From NCBI GenBank assembly GCA_023129655.1, contig JAGMBN010000063.1:1-7117 (forward strand): a DNA stretch of 7,117 nucleotides. The letters are read 5' to 3'. A model generated the notes under the pieces. The model worked only from the letters and a program-made list of their open reading frames with translations, was not told where the DNA came from and did not search any database. Positions 1 through 6,847 of the stretch are shown piece after piece. Origin of the DNA: a bacterium (lineage in GTDB: Bacteria; JAHJDO01). Each line of letters opens with the position of its first letter. Positions within the stretch are counted from its first letter, which is position 1. Both the position numbers and the translations under genes were made by a program.

Positions 1-2956
1 AACTGCAGGAGCTTGTCCAGATGCGAGGCTGGCCATGTTCCTCATCCTCAAACCCCGGGTTTCCTATCTCTGTTAATGTTAATACCCCACCTGTTGGATC
101 ACCCCAATCCGGCCAGCGCCTTGTTTTGTCCTGTGGGATTGTACGAGAGGCTACCATTTCTAAATTTACTTCAAAAGGTTTATCTATATCTGTAAATAAG
201 CCTTTAATCTCATATACATGAGTGGCATAAGGAGCAAATTCATCTATTAACACTCCTTCTTTAACAGGAATTACCCTGTCTTCAAAAAGAACTTTAGCGC
301 TTGTATTCTTTTTGACATTAGGAAGTATTATGCGGATAGTTTTTTGTATATCTCTACTATTATTAGCTGAGATAAGATAAGTCTTTTTCTCATGTTCTTT
401 AACCAGAAGGTGTATTCCTGTCTTCTTGCCGGATATTACCTGCTCAGGGCTCGGATAAAGAAGCGCAGGCGATAATTCTCTTATTTCACCTGCTAATTTC
501 TTCAGCATCTTACGCATAGCAGGAAATATTTGCGGATATGACCAGTAGTATATCCCTTTAGCTTCATAGATAAGTGCTAAATAGGTTTGCAGCCTCTGTT
601 GAGCTGGAGTAATGGCGGTATACGCATGCCATCCGGCAGCTTCAGGTATGAACCAGAAAGGTTTTCTGTTTTTTTTGAAAATATTCGCATATTTATCCAT
701 CGTAGTCCAAAAGTTGCAAGATTTGGTAAGCGTGGCATTGTACCAGTAGATATCACCCATACCTATGTCATAACAGTCAGGCGAAAGTGTAGGCCCCTTA
801 GATGAATAGAAACAGGGACACACAGGATGATACGGATCGTACTCTTTGGTCACTTTGTGGAGAATAGCAGCCGCAGCTGCTTCTTTCTCTGCTGGTTCAT
901 CCCAGAAATAACCTCCGAATGCCGGGTGATTCTTGCATCTTCTAGATAAGTTAGGTAGGTAACTCTTTCTAATTATCCTTTCTATTTCATCAAGAGGTTT
1001 AGTGCTGAATCTCGGCATGCAGTAAAAAGTAGCTGCCTGTACCTGCATTCCATTGTAGTATGCTGTATCCAGGTAATTGTCTGAAACAGGAGCACGGGTA
1101 AGGTTAAAGCCGGCTTTGGAATACTCGGCAATTTTATTTTCTGGAATGTCAAATATCCCTATCGGGAAAAATGGCTTATCATTGACCAGAGGATAAAGGT
1201 TCTCCCTGTCAACCTTTATTTCGCAGGGCGCAGGTCTATATTTAACCAATGGAATATTCTCGCTGAAGATGAGTTTTTTCTGTCGGTATACTGAAAGAAG
1301 AGATTGATAGTTTCCAGGCAAAAGAGAAGTAATATCAGTCTTAATGATAAAATCCTTCCCTGAAATAGAGATATCTTTTTTCTTTATAACTACCTTGCCA
1401 TCTTTTTTTATTAAGAGAGACGCAGTAAGATGAGAAGGCAGATCCCCTGCTATATTTATTCTGCCTTTGAGTTCAGCTGTTTTCTCTCTGGTATAATAGT
1501 CCCGGGTAAAATAAGAATGAACAAGAGGCGGCGCTTCAACTTCTCTTGGAAAATAAGAACGTTTATTAGTAAAGATATAAGGAGGAATTTCAAAACTAAA
1601 CCCTGCAAGATAAGCATCGTCATACACATGGTTTGCAACCTTATACATTTGAAATTGCCATATACTATCTGCGCCTCCCTCAGGTACTATTACTTCCAAA
1701 TCACTAAGATAGGTAGTATCTCCTTTAATTATCTGGCTGTCTTTATTATCGTAAATGACTATCCCAACATGCTCTTCTCCCGAACCTTCTATTTTTACTT
1801 TAAATTTCTTCACGTGCTTGGGCACATAGAAATATCCTTTCATTCGAGTTCCTAAAACATGTATCGGAGTTTTAATCATAACGTATCTGTTGGCTACCTT
1901 CACATAGCAAGCATTGCCACCTGTGCTAACTGTCAATTGATAAGCACCTATTTTTTCAGCAGATTCAAATATGTTGACGGTTTTACCAGGTTGTACCTGA
2001 CCCTTTTTTATTTCTTTCCCATCCGGGTCAACCAGCCTATAGATAAGTAGACTCTTGCGAGCTCCTAGCTGCTTACTGATAATCTCCACTTCAATATTCT
2101 CTCCTTCCTTGACATCAATGAACAATGTGTTCACACCTCGCAGGCATATATTCTGTAGTTTTACCTCTGCCTTGGATACCGGTGCCAGTTTAGGTATTTT
2201 CTCCGCAGCAGCTATCTGAGGGATGGAGAAGAAGGAGACAAAAGTCTCTCCTCCACTCTCTTGATATTCAGTCTCTATCTCTTCTTCAGTTAAAGCTCCT
2301 TTGTATATCTTTACCTCATCTATAATCCCGGTAAAGTAGCTTTTATGTGCTCCTTTACGGGTAGAGATAACGCCGATGAGTATGCTTTGATTATCAATCC
2401 AAGGCAATCTGTTCTCTTCATAAACAGAATCAAGCCTTCCATTGACATAGAACCTGACCGTTATCCCGTCATAGGTAACTGCTACATGATTCCACTGGTC
2501 TAAATTAAAGATGGTCTTTCCTCTGTAATAAAAAGAGTCGTATTTTTTCCCCGTCTTACTGAAAGGACCATAGACCTTAAATTGGAGTCTTCCTTTAGTA
2601 TCTAAGCTGATTCCATAAGTGGACCCAGCGTACCAGCGTTTACCTACAATTCCTTGGAGTCTCTCAGAAGAGGCTTTAGGATATATCCATGCAGATAAAG
2701 TCATACTCGTAATGTCAAAACAGCTTTTAGTAGTATCCTTTATCTCTACATAACTCTTTCCGTCAAACTCTAATGCTCCTCCTTTTTTCCCCTTCACCCA
2801 CGCAGCACCATTGATTTCTCCATTATGATTGCCAGCAGAATCTTTAACTACTTTCCCTTTTCCTTCATCAAAATTCCAGTAGCCTACCAACTCTGCTGCT
2901 TGAGCATAACTTGCTAAAAGAAACACCAACCCTGCTAAAACTACCATCTTCTTCAT
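1..2956 (-). CDS. Secreted LamG-domain, glycoside-hydrolase-like multidomain protein (C-terminus beyond window)
   Basis: The frame is open from an ATG at 2956 to the left edge, at least 985 codons with no stop. GGAGGG (2961-2966) lies 4 nt before the start. Residues 1-20 (MKKMVVLAGLVFLLASYAQA) are a clear signal peptide with an AQA cleavage site, so the product is exported. Residues 22 to about 230 look like a LamG/concanavalin A-like domain: GYWNFDEGKG near the start, GGALEFDGKSYVEI, WNHVAVTYDG, and the closing DEVKIYKGALTEEEI. Residues 230-575 are beta-rich, probably several Ig-like or PPC-like modules. Residues about 583-845 resemble a TIM-barrel glycosidase: NDKPFFPIGIF near 592-602, HPAFGGYFWDEP ending at 688, FWFIPEAAGWH at 767-777, then GIYYWSYP. 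E687 and E772 are candidate acid/base and nucleophile, by inference only. A beta-sandwich follows (about 846-918, ending APYATHVYEI). From about 960, GNPGFEDEEHGQP resembles the start of a CBM4/9-like module. Substrate is unknown. The gene is separated from ileS by a repeat-rich gap and may have its own promoter. Confidence 0.85.
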   Translation of the reverse strand, partial: MKKMVVLAGLVFLLASYAQAAELVGYWNFDEGKGKVVKDSAGNHNGEINGAAWVKGKKGGALEFDGKSYVEIKDTTKSCFDITSMTLSAWIYPKASSERLQGIVGKRWYAGSTYGISLDTKGRLQFKVYGPFSKTGKKYDSFYYRGKTIFNLDQWNHVAVTYDGITVRFYVNGRLDSVYEENRLPWIDNQSILIGVISTRKGAHKSYFTGIIDEVKIYKGALTEEEIETEYQESGGETFVSFFSIPQIAAAEKIPKLAPVSKAEVKLQNICLRGVNTLFIDVKEGENIEVEIISKQLGARKSLLIYRLVDPDGKEIKKGQVQPGKTVNIFESAEKIGAYQLTVSTGGNACYVKVANRYVMIKTPIHVLGTRMKGYFYVPKHVKKFKVKIEGSGEEHVGIVIYDNKDSQIIKGDTTYLSDLEVIVPEGGADSIWQFQMYKVANHVYDDAYLAGFSFEIPPYIFTNKRSYFPREVEAPPLVHSYFTRDYYTREKTAELKGRINIAGDLPSHLTASLLIKKDGKVVIKKKDISISGKDFIIKTDITSLLPGNYQSLLSVYRQKKLIFSENIPLVKYRPAPCEIKVDRENLYPLVNDKPFFPIGIFDIPENKIAEYSKAGFNLTRAPVSDNYLDTAYYNGMQVQAATFYCMPRFSTKPLDEIERIIRKSYLPNLSRRCKNHPAFGGYFWDEPAEKEAAAAAILHKVTKEYDPYHPVCPCFYSSKGPTLSPDCYDIGMGDIYWYNATLTKSCNFWTTMDKYANIFKKNRKPFWFIPEAAGWHAYTAITPAQQRLQTYLALIYEAKGIYYWSYPQIFPAMRKMLKKLAGEIRELSPALLYPSPEQVISGKKTGIHLLVKEHEKKTYLISANNSRDIQKTIRIILPNVKKNTSAKVLFEDRVIPVKEGVLIDEFAPYATHVYEIKGLFTDIDKPFEVNLEMVASRTIPQDKTRRWPDWGDPTGGVLTLTEIGNPGFEDEEHGQPRIWTSSCS

Positions 2957-2993
2957 AACACCCTCCATTTTATTGTTAAATTTCTATTGACAT

Positions 2994-3020
2994 ACTATAT
3001 TACCTTCTACAAACTTTCAA
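2994..3020 (-). promoter_or_regulatory. Possible sigma70-type promoter for the secreted LamG protein gene
   Basis: Read on the minus strand, TTGAAA (3015-3020) and TATAGT (2994-2999) are separated by 15 nt. Each box differs from consensus at one position, but the spacer is shorter than ideal. Transcription would start near 2987, giving a leader of about 30 nt that carries the GGAGGG ribosome site at 2961-2966. The region is AT-rich, so a chance match is quite possible. Confidence 0.35.
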
Positions 3021-3045
3021 TCTCCAGATTTATTCATCACCTCCT
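3017..3045 (-). promoter_or_regulatory. Orphan near-perfect Shine-Dalgarno overlapping a 6-codon ORF
   Basis: On the minus strand AGGAGGTGAT (3036-3045) complements ten consecutive bases of the usual bacterial 16S rRNA 3' end. No substantial ORF follows it. The ATG at 3035-3037 is embedded in this site and opens a six-codon frame (MNKSGD, stop at 3017-3019), with the SD too close for normal initiation. It may be a relic of a lost gene start, a ribosome-binding leader, or chance. Confidence 0.35.
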
Positions 3046-3053
3046 CTATACAT

Positions 3054-3110
3054 CAAATCCCAAATTCTAAATCCTAATATCTAAATCCTAAATAAATTCA
3101 AAAATCTAAA
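3054..3110. repeat. Degenerate AT-rich short tandem repeat
   Basis: The plus strand shows successive variants of a 7-9 base unit: caaatcc, caaattct, aaatcct, aatatct, aaatcct, aaataaattc, aaaatct. On the minus strand this reads as repeated TTTAGGATTTAG-like words. The units are imperfect and adjoin one another without spacers. I recall similar intergenic strings in several uncultivated bacterial genomes, but that is memory and not something shown here. It occupies the gap between the ileS operon and the LamG gene. Confidence 0.6.
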
Positions 3111-3187
3111 TACAAATGTTCTAAACTGTTTTGAATTTTGTGTATTTCCTTTATTGTTCTAGCTGGTAAAACTACATTTGTCTGCAT
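3098..3187 (-). CDS. Hypothetical 29-residue ORF coupled to ileS
   Basis: An ATG at 3185-3187 starts a 29-residue frame (beginning MQTNVVLPARTIKEIHKI) ending in TGA at 3098-3100. Only 3 nt separate it from the ileS stop. GGAGGG (3195-3200) lies 7 nt before the ATG, within the last ileS codons, with the ileS TAG inside the spacer. This is the same coupling pattern as proC-ileS and is the main argument that it is translated. The N-terminal half looks like ordinary coding sequence: a short VVLP strand then an amphipathic helix, loosely like the start of small ribbon-helix-helix or antitoxin-type proteins, though I cannot assign it. The C-terminal codons are made by the palindrome and AT-rich repeat, so it may be a longer small gene truncated by repeat insertion. 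It could also be spurious. Confidence 0.4.
   Translation of the reverse strand: MQTNVVLPARTIKEIHKIQNSLEHLYLDF
3113..3140. repeat. 28-nt imperfect palindrome
   Basis: The plus strand runs from caaatgttctaaac to gttttgaattttg around a one-base centre. The arms (14 and 13 nt) pair apart from one bulge and one mismatch. On the minus strand it sits inside the 29-codon ORF after ileS (codons about 16-25) and is followed by T-rich sequence, so it could form a weak AT hairpin. It lacks the GC-rich stem of a classic terminator. It directly abuts the AT-rich tandem repeat and may be part of the same element. Confidence 0.5.
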
Positions 3188-3190
3188 AAC

Positions 3191-5947
3191 CTATCCCTCC
3201 ACTTCAGTGCTCTTCATTACCTCTACACACCTATCACATAATTCAGGATGCTGCTTGTTTTTACCTACTGATTCGCTCCAGTTCCAACACCTAACACATT
3301 TCTCTCCTGAAGCACGCTTTACAACTACCTTCAATTCATCCTTAGAATCCGCCTTTGGAAATTGCGCAATATTAACTTTTGACACAATAAAAATCAACGA
3401 TAAAGTTTCCTCAAAGCTTTTCAAAAACTCTACTGTCTCTTTTGCGCAATGTATTGTCACTTCCGCTTCAAGAGAGTTGCCGATAAGTTTTTCTTCACGC
3501 GCTTCTTCAATTATCTTAAGAACCTTTTCGCGAATATTCAATATTTTCTGCCACTTCTGATGTAAGGAATTATCTATTTTACCTGCGCTTGGAAAGTCCG
3601 CCAGAAACACACTCTCCTCTTTACCATGAATATGTTTCCATATCTCTTCAGATGTAAAAGCTAAAACGGGGCACATTAATCTTGTTATCTTCTCAATAAT
3701 CTCATAGAGAACTGTTTGCGAACTCCGCCTTTGGAAAGAGTCTTTTTTAGCGGTGTACAATCTATCCTTCAGCACATCCAGATAAAAAGAACTCAATTCG
3801 TTTGCGCAAAAATTTCCTAACAATATATATACTTTGCTGAATGCAAACTTTTCATACGCATCTCCAATATTCTTTATAAGCTCCTGTAGTTTGGAATACA
3901 TCCATTTATCTATTTCTGTTAATTTGTTGTGAGCAATTCTATCCTTATCCGGATTAAAGTCGGATATGTTTCCGAGAATAAAACGGACAGTATTTCTTAT
4001 TCTTCTGTATGCATCAACTATCTGTCTTAGAATGTCATCGGAAATCCTAATATCATCCTTATAATCCGAAGAACATACCCAAAGCCTTAATATATCAGCT
4101 CCATATTTTGCTGTTACGTCCTGGGGGTCAATCACATTGCCAACTGATTTGGACATCTTTTTGCCTTCAGCATCCACCACAAAACCATGGGTTAATACAC
4201 TCCTGTAACATGATTTATTGTTTAATCCCATTGATGTTAGCAGAGAAGTTTGAAACCAGCCTCTATGCTGATCGCTTCCTTCTAAATACAGATCTGCGGG
4301 CCACGATAGATTCTCTCTCTTCTTCAGCACAGCTTCGTGGCTCACTCCCGAATCAAACCATACATCAATAATATCTTTTTCTTTCTCAAAACTTGTTTTG
4401 CCGCACTTTGGACAGGCAAAATTTTCAGGAATAATTTCCGCTATATCAACTTCAAACCACGCGTCAGAGCCTCTTGCAGAAACAAGTTTAGCTGTATTCT
4501 CAATAATAGTCTGATCAAGTATCGTATGCTCGCAATCTGCGCAATACAAAACTGGTATCGCCACTCCCCAGTACCTCTGTCTGGACAAACACCAATCGGG
4601 TCGGTTGGTAAGCATAGCGTCTATTCTATTCATAGTGCGAGGCGGAATCCATTCCGCCTTTTTTACAGCAGCAAGCGCTCTGTCGCGCAGGTTATGTTTA
4701 TCCACACTCATAAACCACTGAGGCGTTGCCCTGAAAATAACAGGCTCCCTGCATCTCCAGCAATGCGGATAAGAATGCTGTACCTTATCTTCATGTAGCA
4801 ATAAACTCTCAGACGACAGTTTATCTATTATTTTTGCGTTCGCCTCAAATACATTTTGTCCTTTAATATCTGAACCTGCTTCCTCAGTAAATTCCCCTTT
4901 ATTATTTACAGGAGAAAGTATTGGCAGATTAAATTTTATTCCTGTCAGATAATCGTCCGCTCCATGTCCAGGCGCAGTATGAACACAGCCTGTTCCATCA
5001 TCCATTTCAACATAATCAGCAAACACTACTTTTCCAATTCTATCCAAAAAAGGATGCCTATATTCCATGCTTCCTAAATCTTCACCTTTTACGACCTTTA
5101 AAATCTCATACTTCTCTGTGAAACATATCTCTGCAACAGCAGAAACCCTGCTTTCAGCCATGACTAAAACCTGTTCTGCGCCATTAATTCTTGTTTTAAC
5201 AAACGCATACTTAAATTCAGGATGAACAGCAACAGCAACATTTGCAGGAATTGTCCATGGCGTAGTTGTCCAGATAAGAATATATGTTGCAGACTTATCT
5301 TTAACAGGAAACTTTACCCATACTGAAGGAGAAGTTTTTTCTGCATATTCCACCTCTGCTTCAGCCAGCGCTGTTTCACACTTTATGCACCAGTATACAG
5401 GCTTTTTACCTTTATATATGTAGCCGTCTTTTGCCAGTTTTCCAAAAGCTCTTATAATCTTCGCTTCATAGTTGAAATTCATTGTAAGATAGGGATTGTC
5501 CCATTCTCCGAATATACCTAATCTCTTGAATTCCTTTTTCTGTCTCTCTATATATTTATTTGCGTATGCTCTGGCTTTCTTGCGAAATTTCACCTGATCA
5601 ATCTGATGCCTGCTGACTCCCAGTTCCTTGAAAAGCTGATACTCTATCGGTAGACCATGGCAGTCCCATCCCGGCACATAAGGAACATCAAACCCCTTCA
5701 TTGTTTTATACTTTATCACCATATCCTTCATGATCTTGTTGAACGCTTGCCCTACGTGAATATCACCATTCGCATAAGGAGGACCGTCATGCAGGATGTA
5801 AGAAGGCTTTCCTTTATATTTATCCCGTATCTTCTGATAAATATCCTGTTCTTCAAGATTCCTTAAAATCTCCGGCTCTTTCTGTGAAAGATTTGCCTTC
5901 ATTTTGAAACTTGTTTTTGGAAGATTTAATGTGTCTTTGTATTCCAA
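3191..5947 (-). CDS. ileS: Isoleucyl-tRNA synthetase
   Basis: This cytoplasmic class I synthetase charges tRNA-Ile with isoleucine and edits mischarged valine. The 918 residues are close to the usual bacterial length. Key motifs in order: the N-terminal YKDTLNLPKTSF segment; HDGPPYANGDIHVGQ (53-67), where the HIGH signature reads HVGQ; VPGWDCHGLPIE (91-102); the CP1 editing domain with WTTTPWTIPAN (226-236) and HTAPGHGADDY (323-333); SRQRYWG (455-461); DVWFDSG (528-534); GSDQHRGWF (557-565); KMSKS (597-601). CxxC pairs at 187/190 with 396/399, and 469/472 with 512/515, fit the two connective-domain zinc sites known in Thermus IleRS. A C-terminal zinc finger uses C884, C887, C904 and C907. The start is TTG: homology to the family's N-terminus requires these residues, and AAAGGAG lies 9 nt upstream. 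The first internal ATG (codon 16) has no SD. The gene follows proC by 6 nt; no T-box leader is visible before the operon. Confidence 0.97.
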   Translation of the reverse strand: MEYKDTLNLPKTSFKMKANLSQKEPEILRNLEEQDIYQKIRDKYKGKPSYILHDGPPYANGDIHVGQAFNKIMKDMVIKYKTMKGFDVPYVPGWDCHGLPIEYQLFKELGVSRHQIDQVKFRKKARAYANKYIERQKKEFKRLGIFGEWDNPYLTMNFNYEAKIIRAFGKLAKDGYIYKGKKPVYWCIKCETALAEAEVEYAEKTSPSVWVKFPVKDKSATYILIWTTTPWTIPANVAVAVHPEFKYAFVKTRINGAEQVLVMAESRVSAVAEICFTEKYEILKVVKGEDLGSMEYRHPFLDRIGKVVFADYVEMDDGTGCVHTAPGHGADDYLTGIKFNLPILSPVNNKGEFTEEAGSDIKGQNVFEANAKIIDKLSSESLLLHEDKVQHSYPHCWRCREPVIFRATPQWFMSVDKHNLRDRALAAVKKAEWIPPRTMNRIDAMLTNRPDWCLSRQRYWGVAIPVLYCADCEHTILDQTIIENTAKLVSARGSDAWFEVDIAEIIPENFACPKCGKTSFEKEKDIIDVWFDSGVSHEAVLKKRENLSWPADLYLEGSDQHRGWFQTSLLTSMGLNNKSCYRSVLTHGFVVDAEGKKMSKSVGNVIDPQDVTAKYGADILRLWVCSSDYKDDIRISDDILRQIVDAYRRIRNTVRFILGNISDFNPDKDRIAHNKLTEIDKWMYSKLQELIKNIGDAYEKFAFSKVYILLGNFCANELSSFYLDVLKDRLYTAKKDSFQRRSSQTVLYEIIEKITRLMCPVLAFTSEEIWKHIHGKEESVFLADFPSAGKIDNSLHQKWQKILNIREKVLKIIEEAREEKLIGNSLEAEVTIHCAKETVEFLKSFEETLSLIFIVSKVNIAQFPKADSKDELKVVVKRASGEKCVRCWNWSESVGKNKQHPELCDRCVEVMKSTEVEG

Positions 5948-5953
5948 TGTATC

Positions 5954-6754
5954 CTACTCCTTTGACAATTCCTTTGCTCTATTGAGAGCTACCTTTACAG
6001 CTTCTTGAAACATTTCCTCAATTTTGTATTCATCCATGACTTTTAGGGCTGCTTCTGTTGTGCCTGCTTTGGATGTTACTCTTTCTCTCAATTCTCTGGC
6101 AGAGATATTACTATTCATTGCTAAAGAGACAGCTCCTGAAACTGTTTGTAAAACCAGTTTTCTAGAATCCTCTTCTTTAAGACCCTCTTTCTTCCCTATA
6201 TCAATAAGGACCTCCATAATTTTAAATAAATATCCCGGTCCGCTTCCGCTTATAGCTGTAATAATATTCATCTTACTCTCATCAACGCTCAAAGTTATAC
6301 CAAGTGCTTTAAATAGAGACTCAACAAATTGTTTATCCGCGTTGGTACAGTCTATACTAAAACAACACGCTGAGGCTCCCTTTTTTACACTAACACAAAG
6401 ATTCGGCATGACCCTGGCAACCTTAGTATTTCCACCTAATATTTTTTTAATATAGTTTGTTGTGACGCCTGCAGCTATAGAAATGATAAGGTTTCTCTCA
6501 GAAACTGCGCCTCCCATTTTCATAAGAACATCTTCCATATTCTGGGGTTTTACTGCCAGAAGGATGCTTTCAGCATTTTTCGCGCCTTTTTCAATCGTAT
6601 CAACGACCTCAATCTTTGAGTCTAAAAATGGTCGCAGCCTGCTTTTATCCACATCATAAACAGAAATATCATTTTCTTTAAGAACTTGTGGAATAATGCC
6701 TTTTAATATGGACGTTCCCATATTTCCAACACCAATAATAAAAAGCTTCTTCAT
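5954..6754 (-). CDS. proC: Pyrroline-5-carboxylate reductase
   Basis: It catalyses the last step of proline synthesis, NAD(P)H-dependent reduction of pyrroline-5-carboxylate, in the cytoplasm. The 266 residues match the family length. The N-terminal Rossmann fold has GVGNMG (8-13); AVKPQ (67-71), ISIAAGV (91-97) and RVMPN (114-118) follow as in typical ProC. The C-terminal helical dimerisation domain carries SGSGPGYLF (169-177) and TSKAGTTEAAL (227-237), the substrate-site signatures usually seen as SGSGPAY and SPGGTT. Departures from the usual sequence are NLCV where NTPA is common after MPN, and SKAGTT for SPGGTT. The ATG at 6754 has a modest AGGA site at 6761-6764 and a strong promoter just upstream. 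Its last codons hold the ileS ribosome site, so it heads a proC-ileS operon. No other proline gene is present in the window. Confidence 0.95.
   Translation of the reverse strand: MKKLFIIGVGNMGTSILKGIIPQVLKENDISVYDVDKSRLRPFLDSKIEVVDTIEKGAKNAESILLAVKPQNMEDVLMKMGGAVSERNLIISIAAGVTTNYIKKILGGNTKVARVMPNLCVSVKKGASACCFSIDCTNADKQFVESLFKALGITLSVDESKMNIITAISGSGPGYLFKIMEVLIDIGKKEGLKEEDSRKLVLQTVSGAVSLAMNSNISARELRERVTSKAGTTEAALKVMDEYKIEEMFQEAVKVALNRAKELSKE
5957..5963 (-). promoter_or_regulatory. Ribosome binding site of ileS, inside the end of proC
   Basis: AAAGGAG on the minus strand lies 9 nt before the TTG start of ileS. It is formed by the last sense codons of proC (serine, lysine, glutamate) and directly precedes the proC TAG at 5954-5956. 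This decides the TTG as start and suggests translational coupling between proC and ileS. Confidence 0.75.
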
Positions 6755-6786
6755 TGAGTTTCCTATAACCTAATAAGAGTTCACCC

Positions 6787-6814
6787 ATTATATAGACAGG
6801 TTGAAAAATTTCAA
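6787..6814 (-). promoter_or_regulatory. Sigma70-type promoter of the proC-ileS operon
   Basis: On the minus strand TTGAAA (6809-6814) and a perfect TATAAT (6787-6792) are 16 nt apart. The predicted start near 6780 would leave a leader of about 25 nt, too short for a riboswitch or T-box. The -35 box is half of a perfect inverted repeat, TTGAAA-AA-TTTCAA, at 6801-6814. Confidence 0.7.
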
Positions 6815-6819
6815 TAAAG

Positions 6820-6840
6820 AAATCTGGGGCCACCGGATTT
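6820..6840. other. Short palindrome between the divergent promoters
   Basis: AAATCTGG and CCGGATTT flank a five-base centre (ggcca). The eight-base arms pair fully in RNA if one U-G wobble is allowed. It lies between the -35 boxes of the proC and tRNA-Val promoters, so it is probably untranscribed by either. An operator shared by both promoters is possible; a remnant terminator is another option, though only four Ts follow on the plus strand. Confidence 0.35.
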
Positions 6841-6847
6841 TAGTAAA

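Noticed and set aside
1430..2050. Plus-strand ORFs of 141 and 63 codons opposite the LamG protein gene
   Set aside because: They are antisense to a continuous coding frame with recognisable domains and signal peptide, lack convincing ribosome sites, and their translations have no recognisable motif.
1..2956. Frameshift or pseudogene in the LamG protein gene
   Set aside because: I translated the whole stretch codon by codon and found no stop or loss of frame.
3054..3110. CRISPR array
   Set aside because: Units are only 7-9 bases, imperfect and contiguous, with no spacers and no cas genes in the window.
3100..3140. Intrinsic terminator after ileS
   Set aside because: The palindrome is AT-rich with a bulge and mismatch and is followed by interrupted Ts, not a clean run; at most a weak terminator.
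3138..4798. Plus-strand ORFs of 87-153 codons opposite ileS
   Set aside because: They mirror a well-conserved synthetase gene; the open frames follow from its codon composition.
6024..6659. Plus-strand ORFs opposite proC
   Set aside because: They are shadows of the conserved reductase frame, without domain signals or ribosome sites.
6755..6780. T-box or other leader regulating ileS
   Set aside because: The predicted proC-ileS leader is about 25 nt, and no T-box sequence or stem set is present.
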